Origin: Polytrichum commune
Taxonomy: Eukaryota > Streptophyta > Polytrichopsida > Polytrichales > Polytrichaceae
Direction: 5' to 3'
NCBI GenBank assembly: GCA_950295325.1
Contig: OX485805.1
Span: 28,197,501-28,261,500 of the forward strand
Length of the DNA stretch: 64,000 nucleotides
Position numbers and translations under genes: made by a program. The notes below the pieces were generated by a model. That model did no database searches. It saw only the letters and a list, made by a program, of their open reading frames with translations, and was not told where the DNA came from. Shown piece after piece: positions 44,101 to 56,938 of the stretch. Numbering within the stretch: position 1 is the first letter of the stretch; each line of letters begins with the position of its first letter.

Positions 44101-44765
44101 GGTTGGAGGTGTGTGCATGTAGATAAGCACAAGCCGTCAATCAACTGTATTCTGGTGGCTTGTTAGAATGTGGAGGGCCGACGGACTTTTGTGTGTTCCA
44201 CTAAAGCACTTCTTAACCTGCAAGTGCCCATCACCGAAGGGTTGAAGACCGGTTTTAGGAGGAAGAGGCGTGCACATGTAAATTAAGCACGAGTTGTCAA
44301 CCAACCGCATTCTGGTGGCCTTCTAGAATGTGGAGGGCCATGGACACGGGCCGCCAGACTTCCGTGTGTTCATAAAGCACCTTTTAACCTAGAAGTGCCC
44401 ATCACCGAAGGGTTGAAGACCGGTTTGAGGAGGAGGAGGTGTGCACATGTAGATCAACACAGGTTGTCAACCAACTGCATTCTAGCGGCCTACTAGAATG
44501 TGAAGGGCCACGGACACAGGCCGCTAGACTTCCATGTGTTCACTAAAGCACCTTTTAACCTACAAGTGCCCGTCACCAAAGGTTTGAAGACTAGTTATAG
44601 GAGGAGGAGGTGTGCACATGTAGATAAGCACAAGCCGTCAACCAACCACATTATGGCAGCCTACTAGAATGTGGAGGGCCACAAACACGGACCGCTAGAC
44701 TTTTATGTGTTCATTGTAACACTTTTTAACCTACAAATACCGGTCACCAAAGAATTATAGGGGGA
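44101..44765. repeat. Satellite, 171-bp unit, about four copies
   Basis: The word GTGCACATGTA (one change in the first copy) recurs at about 44113, 44272, 44443 and 44614, spacing about 158, 171 and 171. Each unit carries TAGAATGTGGAGGGCC, a TTTTAACCT motif and GAGGAGG. Divergence is about 10-20 percent by eye. No coding sense. Confidence 0.85.
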
Positions 44766-45424
44766 GGAGGATGAAGTTAGTAGGTGGACCAAAATTTGAG
44801 AAGATGAGAGTATCTAATTGGCACATACGAACCCGAAGCCCCACCAGATTCCATCTACATTTGGGTGGGTTTATTCTTATTCCCACTAGAATCTGGTGGG
44901 CGAGCGGCCTACATGGAGACACGCCGTAAGTATTCCAAACAGCACCCAAGATACTTCTTCTGGCACTGTTATGAAGAATGATGATGATCGGTGATCATGG
45001 TGGCCAGAGTCCTTTTTATAATTTTTGTCACTCAAATGCCGGTGATTTATCCTCCCTCGCCTCTTGTTTTTACCTCAACTCCCACTCATTCCTATCCAAC
45101 AGAAAGTACTAAGCGACTGCCACTGGTGGCAGGGGGAAAAGAAAAAATTGTATGATGTCCATGATTAGAGGAGATCATTTCTGCTACAATATCATTGTGT
45201 GAATGGCAGTGCAGGCCGGCACCCTTTCCCTTTGCCGATGCAAGGCCAACTCATGGTGGTAAGTACTCATACCTTAACACACAAAATGATTGCCACTCTC
45301 CATTGTCTAGGTTATTGACGATACACCTCTCAATGGCCGGGCCGTGACAACTTGAACCCCGCGCCCGCCCGCGGAGGGGCCATCATAGCTTAGGTACGTC
45401 ACTTTATTCCGGTGTATGATACCC

Positions 45425-46790
45425 CCACGTTGAACCCTAACATTAATGACCGTCATTGCGTTTCCATGATCACTCCGACTCCTCCCTCCCGCCGGCACTT
45501 CGTCAACGCAAACCAAACATTATTATGTTGGGGTAACGTGGTCGATCGCTATTAACGTCTTTCACGCCTGTTACCATGGATTACCATTCGGAGTTATGTG
45601 TTGCTATGGTTCTTTCAGAGATGATAAGTTTGTAAACCCCAAGTAACATTGTTTTTATTCTATTGTAATCCCACGAATCCCAACATTAATGACTATCATT
45701 GGCTTTCCACGTTCACTTTTGAGTCCCACCGGCACTTGCTTGACACAAACAAACACGGTTATGTTTGGGTAAGGTCATAGCTATTTGACGTCCTTCACAC
45801 CTATTATTGTGGATTACCATTTGGAGTTTTGTGTTGCTATGATTCTTTTACAGATGGTAAATTTGTAAACCCCAAGTAACACTTTACTCTGTTGCATTGT
45901 AATACCACGAATCCCAACATTAATGACCTTCATTGGTTTTCCACATTCACTTTTGAGTCCCACCGACACTTGCTCGACACAAACAAACACGGTTATGTTT
46001 GGGTAAGGTCATAGCTATTTGACATCTTTCCTCGGGGGGTTCACTCCCTCTTATATTTTGCATACACGTGCGTTCGGGACCTATTTATTGGGGGGGTTAT
46101 TTACCTTGCAGAAAAGATTATAAGGTGATGGTATTTTACATGTAAACATGGTTTATTATTTTAAAATCCCCTATTTTACATGTACATTTTTTACAAAATT
46201 TATCTACAATGAATATATTGGACCCTATTTTTTATCGCACGTTGTTCTACGATTTTCGCCAGTGAACCCCCCAAGCATCTTTCACACCTATTACTGTGGA
46301 TTACCATTTGGAGTAATGCTTTGTTGTTGGGATTTCCAAACTCGAGTAACACTTCATTCTATTTGACTTGAATCCCACAAATCCCAACATTAGTGACCGT
46401 CGTTGCTTTTCCATCCTCACTCCGACTCCTATCAGCACGTGCTCAACACAAACAAACACAATTCTACTTCGGAAAGGTGGTAGCTCCTCACACCTTTCAC
46501 ACATGTTACCATGGGTTACCATTTGGAGTTTTGCATTGCCATAACTTTTACATCTAAGATTTTTTAAGCCCAAAGAATACTTTATTCTATCATATTATAA
46601 TGCCATGAATCCCAACATTAGTGACTGTCGTTGTTTTTCCATCAGTCTGACTACAACCAACATTGCCTCAACACAAAGAAAACACAACATATGTTTGGGT
46701 AAGGTCGTGGTAGCTCCACCCCCACTACACCTTTCATACCTATTACCGTGGTTTACCATTTGGAGTTATGTATTGACCTCACCTAGTGGG
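45425..46790. repeat. Tandem array, unit about 235-243 bp, about five copies
   Basis: AACATTAATGAC (AACATTAGTGAC in later units) starts units near 45439, 45682, 45916, 46388 and 46614. Each unit holds CACAAACAAACAC, TTATGTTTGGGTAAGG, CACCTATTAC, GGATTACCATTTGGAGTT and TAAACCCCAAGTAACAC. The long gap between units three and four is explained by the 245-bp MITE at 46031-46275. Confidence 0.85.
46031..46275 (+). mobile_element. hAT-like MITE, internally deleted copy (245 bp)
   Basis: Ends CTCGGGGGGTTCACT and AGTGAACCCCCCAAG (inverted, one mismatch), with an exact 8-bp target duplication CATCTTTC at 46023-46030 and 46276-46283. It keeps both outer parts of the 629-bp copy at 3358 but lacks about 380 bp of the middle. 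It sits inside a satellite unit. Confidence 0.92.
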
Positions 46791-49700
46791 CTTTCAAGCA
46801 ACCTTCAATTTATAGAGCAATCTTCTTCGTGTAGATTGTTTTCAATTTGGTATTTCACTTTTAACACGACCCCTTTAAAGCCGGCATTCCATTTTGACAC
46901 ATTAAAGATTCGTCAACATCTTCATAATTTGAACTTTGAATGTGAGCTTGGTGAAAAACAAGTATCAAACTACCGATGAGTGTGAGTTTAAGTTTTCAAC
47001 TCGAGCATTGATATTGGTAGTCAACAATTGGTAGTCACAGCTGCAACTGCCAAAAGTTGAAAAGTCTTGTAAGTTAGTCCCTGACCAGGAATAGATGTTG
47101 TGCTCTTTGGCCTTGGCCCCATCCAATCTTACCAAGGTAAAGGGACCCTAGTATGAATTTGGACACCATAGGGTTGTAATCTTTACTCACTTTGAGGTCT
47201 TTGATGGTTATTTCGGACTTGAATTTGCAAAAAGAAATTATTGTTTGTTTTATGATATATTTGATTCTATTTTGAAAACTTTTATACATGGAGGAGCATT
47301 GTTTTTGGTCGTCACTGGTTGCTAGTTCCAGCCACGAAAAAACCCCACCCTTCCCATGCACCACAACTTTAATGACACTTGCAATATGGTCACAAGTCAC
47401 CAAGTTGCTAATCATAATGAAGTCGAGTCCTATTACCTAAGCCAACCTATGTCAATGTTTGATTACCTCCATACCAACCAAAGGTCCAGTTCAACCACAT
47501 GGTGTGCTGCAAGTGGATTTAAGATCATGAACAAATCTTTGATGCCACAGTTTATACACAAACGCAATTGCAAACACTTGAATCCCACACCATTTATCTT
47601 AAACCCTCCACATCGAACGAGCATAATGAGGCGCCTAAGCTCCTTGATCCACACTTAACTCAAAAACCAAAAACCAAAACCCTCGGGCTTTAAGAATACT
47701 TGATGTTGTAACTGTTGGTTGAGAATGTAAGTTTTCACTAAGTAAAGTTATTTGCGGGCTTTAAGAATCCTCTGATGCTGCAGTTTACACAAATGCACAT
47801 GCAAACATTTGGATCCCACAACCGTCAACTGAATGCACCAAATGGTAAGGCCCAACTTCAACTTATTTAATAGTTTTGTTTAGTTTAATTTTATAGCATT
47901 TAAAGTCACGTACTATATGGGGTTACGCAATGCTTTAACTTTTGACTGAGAATGTAAATTTTCATGAAGTTTTGGTGGAACATGAAGTCTATAATAAGAA
48001 GTTATGATCTTGTGTAATTCCATATAGTAAGTGACACTATATACCATACGGTGTCCTATTCAACTAGTTATGTGTGTCACATACCTTTTCATGGTAGTGA
48101 TGCTTATTTGGAGGTGAAGCTAAGCATAAGATCTTTGATTACAATAAAGAAGAGAGCCTAGTTGAGATGGATGAACTCAAGTGCATGTGAAATTTATAGA
48201 AGTTGTTGCATATGCAAGACTATACTAAATATTGTGTTTGTTGTCACTTACTATTTGGACTTTCACAATGCTATAAATATTCATTGTACATCTCATTTTT
48301 TTGTCAGCAGTGGTCAAATTGGTTGTTTGGACAATATAGAACATTAACATCTTTACTTAGTAAAAAAATACATCGGCAGTAGAAAAATATAGCAATGTGT
48401 AACCCAAAATAGTAATTGACTCTGAATACAATATTTAGTGTAAATATAGCATTGCATAACTCCAAATATTAACACACACTAATTGGGATGAACGGTGTAG
48501 CTTACATGTTTCCAATATTCCCAGATTTTAGGCTCATGCAAGAGGAAATTAGATTAAACACACGGAGCAGATAACTTAACTAATGCCTTGACTAATAACT
48601 TGACTAATGAAGACCCATTATGCATTGAGTCATAAATTCTAAAAATACCTGCAATCCTAGATAATTTTCTCCCACCTCATGTGTGCCATTAGAAGTCTCT
48701 TAGTTACACAAAACATGTCAATAAGTTTAAACATGTAGAAGAATTGTTTGTCAAATTTCCAAATTTGAAGAGCTACCTACCACTTTACATACAAAATTAA
48801 TAGCAAACTCCTCCCCCAATCCCACTTCATATTAGAAGCAAATGCCCACACAAAGAAATGGTTATTTGTGCCCATATTGTTGCAAAATGTGTCCATCATT
48901 GTCTCCTCATTTGCCAATTTTGTTTGTTTGAAGTAAAGGCCCCATGTTCAAAATAAATGAACATGTCTTGCTGCCCAACGAGCATGAAAATAAAAAAATA
49001 CCCCAAAAAGTAAAATTTGCATGCCTCATTGTCATCCTTGGATTCATCCATTCATTCCTCTTTTGCGAGCTTTTCTATTGGAACATGACTACAATGAATG
49101 TTATATTTAGTGTCACTTACTATTTGAAATTATGCCAAATAAAAGCTAACATAACTCAACCTAACACAAGCAACGTTGAGAATAGCAAGATTGAAGTGCT
49201 TTTAGGATTGTCTTCACAAGAGCTTCATTGTCAAGAACAAATTCATACCACCATTGATAATCATTAATGCAAAATAAAAATTCTGTTGTATTTTCTTAAT
49301 TTCAATATATTTTGGTACAATGATATAGTCACCGAGCCGGTGTCTAGCACATGCCATCACTAGTAAGGTAATATGGAGGTAAGATTGGTAGGGCTCACTC
49401 AAAGAGCAACACCATATTCTGCGACATTGCAATGATGCAACATTGCGGATTCGTTATTCCATGATGCCATGTTGGTAGCTTTAGGTACCAGGCAAGGTGG
49501 GCAAGTGTGGCATTAGTATATTCTTGGAGGAGGGGGGGGGGATCCAATCAAATGGACACAAAATCTACCAACCTAGCAGATGGTTAAAGGAGAAAGAGTT
49601 ATCATATACGAGCAAACCTCTCATCCATCCGACACTTAAACTTGACCCCTATTGCTGATTCATCTCAAATGACCTCGAGTAGACTAATTCAGGATCTTTC

Positions 49701-50335
49701 AAACTAGATCCAGTGTCAAAACAACCAAAAAAAGCCTCCTGAATACACGCTACTCCATAGGTTATGTTTGATGAATGAGTAATTCTCTCTCTCTCCAACG
49801 ACCTAGACACACTCAAAAAGTTTACAGCCTCCTGCAGAGGTTACACCAGACAAAAAAATTCCATGTTACATATTTCAAAAAATGGTTGGAAGTGGGTTCA
49901 CAATCATTTAGGGGTAAGTAAGGTGCACTCAGAAAGAAATAATTCCAGTGTTGCTCTCTCAGTCACGTACCTACCTAACTTATTATGCAGTGACGATGGT
50001 GCACTTGTTACTTATGTCATTGTGTCTTTCTATATTTTTTTCTTATCTTTTCTTTTCCCCACATTGTAACACTAAGTACAGAACGTGGCTTTCTCGAACA
50101 CTTGGCTTTGATACAGATTTTTTCCTGTTGAAATCCATGGTCTTGTGGTTCACCATTGGAGCCATTTTGTCATTTGGATGATCATTAATTTTGTGTTATT
50201 ATCCTTCTAGATTATAATCACATTCTTGTGGCCCATAGTGTCATTTTATAATTTCGTTGGCCATACAAAAGGTTTGTGAAGATTTTGTTACATTTTTGGC
50301 TACTTTATTAGATATAGGTTCCATTCAAGCTTTAT
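46791..50335. other. Gene-free interval with MITE pieces
   Basis: No gene recognised. MITE-like pieces lie at 47895-48060, 48223-48440 and 49090-49145. A G run lies near 49531. Confidence 0.55.
48223..48440. mobile_element. Short TA-type MITE
   Basis: The left end TACTAAATATTGTGTTTG and right end ACAATATTTAGTG, with inner GTCACTTACTATTTGGA opposite CAAAATAGTAATTGAC, define the same short family as 62256-62452. Flanking bases TA are consistent with a TA target. Confidence 0.7.
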
Positions 50336-50572
50336 CATAATATCCAAGCACGCGTGGATCAGCTCGTTTGTTTGAAGGTATCTGTGAGAGACGAAGACAT
50401 TGTCATGACTTTGCCCGAGAGCTTATCGGCGTCGTATGAATACTTGATCATTGCCTTGGAGTCGATGCCGATGAAGGAAATATACGATGAACTACGTGAT
50501 GGTGCATTTGATGCACGAGATGTCAAAGCGCAGGGAGAAGGAGAGGGAGATGGTGCGCTCGAGCTTTGGCAT
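50336..50572 (+). pseudogene. Ty1/copia gag fragment, frameshifted
   Basis: One plus frame gives VDQLVCLKVSVRDEDIVMTL then SLSASYEYLIIALESMPMKE. After a 1-base frame change near 50480 the next frame continues MNYVMVHLMHEMSKRREKER. In copia Gag (UBN2/retrotran_gag_2 family) this order is DEDIVMTLL..SLP.SY.YL..ALE, MPMKELT and RLMHEMSKRKEKE, so the two frames belong to one ancestral reading frame. Neither the zinc knuckle nor pol is recognisable nearby. It is a dead fragment without visible LTRs. Confidence 0.85.
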
Positions 50573-51789
50573 TAAGCTCGGTTTTCATTGGCAAATGACC
50601 CATGTAGAATATGCTAGTGATGTCGTCTACTTACACAACATTAAACAATGGCAAAGTTTCCCTCTGTTACACCAACGTGGGAAGCATAGAATCTTTGATT
50701 CCAGAGCCTCGATCAACTCTGATTCCAGCGATTTCAAATTCTTTGATCCTCATTTGCAACTGCCAACGTGTTCAAGCTTCCAATGCTCGAATCCATCGGT
50801 CAGATGGTTCCATGAGGAGGGAGATGTCCACATTAGCCTCATCTACCTTAGGCAATGAGGATCAAAGAAATGAGACAATTCCTAGTGGTTTGGTAAAGAA
50901 ATGAGGGAAAGAAATGAGGCAATTCCTAGTGCTTTGGTACTTGATGGCTTAGGGGTTGTCCTTGGCCGGTGAGGTGGGGGTGGTCCTTAGCTCAGTTAGG
51001 TGGCTTGGCGGGTTGTCCACCGTGGGGTCCTTGTTACTTGGTTCTTTGTTACTCTCTACATGGCAGTGTGACGCATCCGAGGGGCTCTGCCTCCCCCCTC
51101 CCCGTTCTTCAAGTGCCGTTCCTTGGTTCTTAATGCATCATCGGCTTTGGCTTTTTGGTGTTCTGTCTCAAACATCAAATAGAAAATAAGTGTAAATCGC
51201 ATCCTGCATGTTTCCATGAGTTGGTGCAGTGGCCAAATCCTCAACACGATCCTCCTGGTCGGTCTGTCTCTATGTTATTGCCTAAAGAGCCAATCAGGTA
51301 GCCATAGCCTGTGATTCCTCCTGAGTCATCACCCCTCATTCCATGACAAACTTACAACAGCCAGTGATCATATCGACCCCCCACTCCTCCTCATCACACT
51401 ACCCATTCATGCTCGATTCAATTGAATATGTATTGGGCCCCACTAGGAAATAAAGAGTCCCCTTTGCAACATACCTTGCTCGTTTCGGGATTTGGTTCAA
51501 TACCAAGTGTAGCATGGCAACTTCGCTCATTTCGTTTGTCCTATTGGGCACGGCATACTATTTGGAGTGATGTGTTCCCGAAGTTGTTTAATGATTGCAT
51601 CATTGTCTTACCCAAATCATTAGAAGAAGTTTTGTCCATAACCATGTGTTGCAACTCGTCTATTGTAACTCTCCGTGGTGGAATATTATATAAAATACAT
51701 CATTTGGGTTGTCACCCTCTTCTATCGTAGCTTGCCATGACACTTGACCTACTCATTTGTCACAACGACATTGATTTTGGCATGTTGGC

Positions 51790-51968
51790 ATGAACTATCA
51801 TTTGGAGTAAGAGTTAGTGCACCTTTTAGGTGAGGATTTCGTCTCTTCTCATACTATATACCTAGCTATAGTGCACGTCAAGGAGCAAAAAATGATTATT
51901 GTGGTAAAGAAGGGAATTCCCATTTAGGAAAATGTGCTTAGCAACATGTAACCCCAAATGGTAATCTG
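51790..51968. mobile_element. Possible small inverted-repeat element
   Basis: CTATCATTTGGAGTAAGAG at the left is a diverged inverted partner of AACATGTAACCCCAAATGGTA at the right. The same motif occurs in the 240-bp array at 45425. Weak support. Confidence 0.4.
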
Positions 51969-51969
51969 C

Positions 51970-54900
51970 ACTTATAGGATAAATCACGGTGTTTGGGTGT
52001 TTAGGCTTGTAATGTCTTTGTTAGTTGGCCATTCCATGTAGGGTGGGTGTGAATTGCTCATATTGCTTTGTTGATGTTGTGTGTATGTGGAGTTGTTTTT
52101 ATTTTCCCCTCAAAGTTTTTGTTGTTTTCTTAGTGCGAAACCACCTTGTTGTTTGGTTCGTGAGGTGAGGGGTGGGTTTGGGCGAGTTATGTATTGTGTG
52201 TTCAATGCATTTGCTTAGGGAGTTTATGATTTGCTGGAATATTTCTTGGGTGGCTTACCATTCATTAGTTGTTATGTTATTGGTTTAAAGGTCATCGGTG
52301 AGTGTTTGTATTTCTCGGTTGCTTGCTTTGGAGAGCACTATTTGTAGTTGTTGGATGTTTTCTAGGGGTATGGAATATGTGATCCTTTGGTTGGTAGTAT
52401 GAGGGTGTGTTAATTTTGTGATGATGTTGTTGGGGCCTAGTTGTAGGTAGATGGGGTAGTAGTCTGAGTTTTGGTTATGATTGATTTGTGTGTGGCATAA
52501 ATTGTGAGCTTCTTGGGTTGAATTTGTTGTCTACGTACGTTGTGGATTCGTTTTTGTAAAGTTTGATTTCTTGTATCATTATGATGTGTAGTGGCTTTTG
52601 GATTGTATGTATAAGCTTTTGGATGTCTGGTAGGTTGGTGCTAATATGTCATGTGTTTCATGTAAGTTAGCTTAGATTTCAGGGTTCATGATTATATGTT
52701 ATGTGTATTGGAGTTGTAGTGGCGTGGGTGTTTGTGAGGCATTGGGGGTGATATAGCCTTTGATTTTGTATGTGTGCTCTTCTATTTCATATACTAGTTA
52801 TGGTGGGATAAAGGGGAGCTCACTCAATAGAGATTTTACAGTGATTGGCTAGCCCTCTGCTAGTTTTTTTTTGTTAATATGTGTGTATGTCACGTGTGTG
52901 GGAGAATGTTGACGGTGTTGGTTATTGGATATTTTTATGTGGTGTGCCAGGTTCAAGGGTCCTAAGTAGTGGTGTGGAGGGTTGGGGGTAGGTTTTGCAG
53001 GCGTCTTAGTAGGGTGAAGTTGCTTGGGTGGAGGCCTTGGATAGTATTTCATTGCAAGTTACGAGGATGGGGCTTATTGTGGTTATGAGCATGAAGAGTT
53101 TGTGGTGTGTTGTGTAAATAGTTAGGAGTTGCATGTGTGTAGCTAGGTGTGGTAGGTTGGATGTAACACGAGTGGTAGGGTGTTCTAGGTATGGGATAAA
53201 AAAGGTCCTCAAGGTGTTGATAATCCTCTTTGAGGTGTATGGTATTAGGGTGGGAGTGTTGTTTTTGTTTTTTGTGAATTCTTGAGGTTGGTGTTTCATG
53301 GTGGTTGAGATGGGGTCCAAGTTTAGTTGAACGTCCCCTCCGAGGAGGAGGATTTGTAGGTCATGGATGATGAGGCGTGCTTTTCATTATGTAGTAAGTT
53401 ATGCCCATTGATAGTGTACTATTTGGTGTGTGGGTAGAGTTGGTGCCGCATTGTGGGTATATGTGATTTTGCATGATATATGGTGTGAGTAGTGTATGGA
53501 TTAGTTAGCTCTTGTGTTTGTGTGATGCATTGTTTATGAGTATGTATGTGAGTTTGTATGTGAGTGAAGCTTTTGTGGTTAGAGGTTGTGTTTTGTTGTA
53601 TTGATGTGGTGCTTACAACTATTATGAGTAAGAGGGATTTCTTGGTGGTTGTGTAGATATGGTATCTTGTTTTTTTTGGATAGGACATATGGTGGGAGTT
53701 TGGAATTGGTACTTTCTTTTTTTATGCTTATGTGTAAGTTTGTGGGTTATGAGGATGCATTTTGGAAAAATCATGATAATCCATAGGAGAAGCTTGAGCT
53801 TTTTATTGATATGTAGATTAACACACAAAACAAGTAGAATGAGCCATTGTTGTGAAACTATGTGGGAGCTATTCATTGTGTGGTTGTAGCCTTGGTGTTG
53901 ATTGAAGGGGGTTGGGAAATCATCCGTGCGCACACGGGAGGGGGGGGGGGGGGCATGAAGTTGGAGTAGTGCGCCTCCAACGTGTGTGGATGAGCTTAGG
54001 ACTTGATGAATCGGAGCTACGAGGCTGGCGAGGGTGGTAACCATTGTTTGTGCTATGGCTTGCAACCTTTGGTTTTACAATTGGAACTCCATTGCCATGG
54101 CTCCCATTGCCAAGGCGACGCTTGTGGTTTGTGCTTTGAGTGTGTTGGTGGTGGTCTCCAAGCGTTTGTATGTGTTGAGGTTGATTGCACACACCATTGT
54201 GGCTATATATCTTTCCTCCAAGTTTCTCCTCCTAACCTTGCATAGTGCAGTTGAAATGTTTTTCAGCGAATGGTGGGTTGGTAAGTGCGGAGTTGTGCAT
54301 TGACTATATTTTTTGTGCGATTGTGTATCAGGTGGGAGTCTGGACGAGGCAAATGGCAGGAGGTTTGGCTCCGATCTGTCAGTGTTGTTGTGATGTGATA
54401 TGAAGTCAACACATTTTTTAAGGATGTATGCAAACTTTTTAGCCATTCAATGTAGATTGCGGTGTTACACATTGTATGTGACGCCACCCAACTTGTCTAT
54501 TCTCCTTGTGTTTGGGGGTGTGTCCGCAGCTCACTCCTAGTACATTCTCCTCGCCGAAGAGCTTTTTGATGACCTTCACCAATGGTAGATTGTGACTCTT
54601 TGTGGGGGAAGTTATTGACGACTAGGGTTGTGCTAATGTGTAGGTCGGACGGGTTGCCAGACTCGTGGTCTTAAGTGACACTAACCTTAAGATTCTCATG
54701 GTTGTAGACTAATCCATGTGCTATGATCGAGTCTTGTGTTTCTTCGGTGGCTAGTGTGAGAAATGCATAACCCTTCTCCACGTATGGTTTCATCGAAGTC
54801 AAAAAATTTTGATGCCTCCATAGTAGCTCTCCCTCACAAGTGTGTTGAAGATGCTATGTGTAGTGTGGTCTTGAAGTGTTGTGTCTTTGATGTGGAACCA

Positions 54901-55085
54901 AAGGTTTCCAGCTTTTGTGACTAGTTTGAAGCCTTTTTTTTTAATTTTGTTGATGACGCGTTTGCCCTTTTCTAGTTCCATCATGAACACTCGGTCTCCT
55001 CTGAAGAGTGTCAATCCATCCTTGAGTGGGTATTTGAGGTGAATTTTGAGGACATTTGCCCAATTCTTGGTAACTTGATTCAATC
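51970..55085 (-). pseudogene. Decayed LINE (non-LTR retrotransposon), ORF1 and endonuclease part
   Basis: Minus-strand reading across frameshifts. The 5' part (55083-54680) gives LKYPLKDGLTLFRGDRVFMM and, in another frame, KPYVEKGYAFLTLATEETQD, like the RNA-binding ORF1 region of plant LINEs. A proline-rich segment lies near 53940. In the endonuclease part, HDLQILLLGGDVQLNLDP near 53340 matches the LLGGDFN..LDP signature of the AP-endonuclease domain, and NQNSDYYPIYLQL near 52460 matches its terminal SDHxP motif, with His replaced by Tyr. Below 52400 follows a linker with tryptophan and basic residues. No reverse transcriptase motif was seen, and the copy stops near 51970. Many stops and frameshifts make it inactive. 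Confidence 0.65.
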
Positions 55086-55549
55086 TAATATCAATCAGGC
55101 TTGAGTAGTTTCTTCACTAAATACCAACATATGAGATCCATAGCAGACATCCTATAGCATTGAAAAAAAATAGCATATGTATGATTGTAATAGAATTGTA
55201 AATGTTTTGGTCGCACATGAGTGTGCTCCAGGTGTGCTCCAAGGCTCATGTGTTGACGCATTGCATGACTAATTGATTGTGGCATTAAAATTGATGTGCC
55301 ATGCTAATCAAAGTGTCCTCCGTGACTTGTCATGCGCAATCACAACAAAAAATCACTTGCACCTCTCTCCCCCCCCCCCCCCCTACATTGACAAAAGACC
55401 GCAAGGATCACCCCTCGAGAAACCAAGCTTCAAGCTCAGGTCCGGGCCTCGAGTCCCAAAGCAAGTCCTACATGAACGGGTAGTTTTGGATCCCAAGCTT
55501 CTCAAACCCAGACGCACCCTAATATGTACACTCCCAGTGTCTAGGGAGA

Positions 55550-55745
55550 TTCGATAATCTAGTGTTTCCAAGTCCAACCAGTTACATGTTGACATCTTAC
55601 AGGTTTTCCCTTATTAAGTTGGGATGTATTCCATAGATTCCTCTAAAAGGATGGGTAATTTTCCTGAAGCCTTGAACTTCAACCCATCATTTTTGCAAAT
55701 GCAACCCGTTCATCTGTACCTGGCAACCGGTTCGCCCTGATTCTT
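55550..55745. repeat. AACCGG-type repeat unit
   Basis: It shares TCTAGTGTTTCCAAGTCCAACC, TATTCCATAGATTCCTCTAAA and GCAACCGGTTCGCCC with the array at 42090-42473. Confidence 0.7.
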
Positions 55746-56225
55746 CTTCTCGTATCATGACCGGGCTTAATTGTTTTACCCACTGCAGGCCCCAGGGTTT
55801 GACGAGTCACTCGTAACTGGCACCCTAACTTTTCAGCGTGCCCAGCCATATATTCCATGTAGGTGGTCGCCAGCAAAGGCCAGCTACATCCCAGCGTGTA
55901 GCATATAAATGAGATAAAAATCGAGGCCCGCCTCACAAACTTGTCTTACTTACCACACTCATGATGAAGCACATAAATATATAGATCCCAAACCACCACC
56001 ACATCCTCATCATCCTCATCATCATCCTGCTCCTCCTTTTTTGCGAAAGTTGGATCACTCAACCCTCCTTACATGTCCGGCTGCCACATTTGAATTGAAT
56101 GACAATCGAACCCAGTGAGTGATGCAATATAAGTATTGTGCATGTTATCATGAAGCTCCAATGTTAATTGAGTCACGTACACCATCATCTCTCTGGGCTC
56201 TGATGAAGAAGGCCGGCCTGCGGGA

Positions 56226-56258
56226 AGGAAAAGGAAAAGGAAAAGGAAAAGGAAAGGA
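56226..56258. repeat. GGAAAA microsatellite
   Basis: About five GGAAAA units. Confidence 0.85.
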
Positions 56259-56402
56259 TTGGTTGATTACCGTGTAGATGGCATTCAAATGTCACTCCAC
56301 TCCACTCCACTCCTCTTATTGTTAGCCTGTTTGAATCATGGAGAATGATGAACCGAACCAACCCTAACCAGCATCATCATGTGCTTTGTAAGTATGTACT
56401 TT

Positions 56403-56938
56403 AGGGCCGGTTCGGATGGAGTCCCAAGTCCCAAGTCCCACTCATGTTAGCAAGTCCCAACGTGGAGGCAACGCTGCTAGAAATGTGGTTAGTTTCACGA
56501 CACGATGATTCGACACGAAGTGACCAGAATGACACGATCCCGACTCGGGTTTCGAGTCAGGCTCGTGTCATTATGGTCGCTTCGTGTCAAATCGTTATGT
56601 TATGAACTACCACGTTTCTAGTAGTGCAAAGTCCCAACTTTTGAACCTCCAGAAAGCATATTTTATGCTTATTGATTATTTTATTGCAAAAATACTCGTG
56701 GGACTTGTCTTGAGAGGTGGGTCTATCTATTTGCTCGACCTGACTCTCAACAGAAGTCCCAAGCCTCACTTCCAAAAAGCTTTGCCATGTAGGCATCCAT
56801 GTCATACTTGGGACTTAGGACTTGGGGCCCGTGTGAAGTGGCAAGTCCCAACTTCCATGCTCGCAACGGCTAAGATTGCATGGATGGACCTCAAGTGACT
56901 TGGGACTCAGGACTTGGGAACCCTTGTGAACCGGCCCT
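56403..56938. mobile_element. Inverted-repeat element, AGGGCCGGTTC termini (536 bp)
   Basis: The left end AGGGCCGGTTCGGATGGAGT and right end CCCTTGTGAACCGGCCCT are inverted. Subterminal repeats of AAGTCCCAAGTCCC recur in both orientations. TATGTAC occurs at both flanks, two bases away from the left terminus, as a probable target duplication. hAT-like; no transposase. Confidence 0.75.
56477..56621. repeat. Nested 145-bp fold-back with 60-bp arms
   Basis: CTAGAAATGTGG...GACACGAAGTGACC...ATGACACGA pairs with TCGTGTCAT...GGTCGCTTCGTGTC...CCACGTTTCTAG at about 80 percent identity around a 25-base loop that itself contains CTCGGGTTTCGAG. It is embedded in the 56403-56938 element and is likely a later insertion or a precursor-like structure. 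Confidence 0.8.

Noticed and set aside
44101-46790. Regularly spaced repeats considered as a CRISPR array
   Set aside because: Units are 171-243 bp full tandem repeats with no unique spacers, in a eukaryotic genome.
52849-53320. Separate minus-strand ORFs considered as genes
   Set aside because: They are frame pieces of the decayed LINE endonuclease region.
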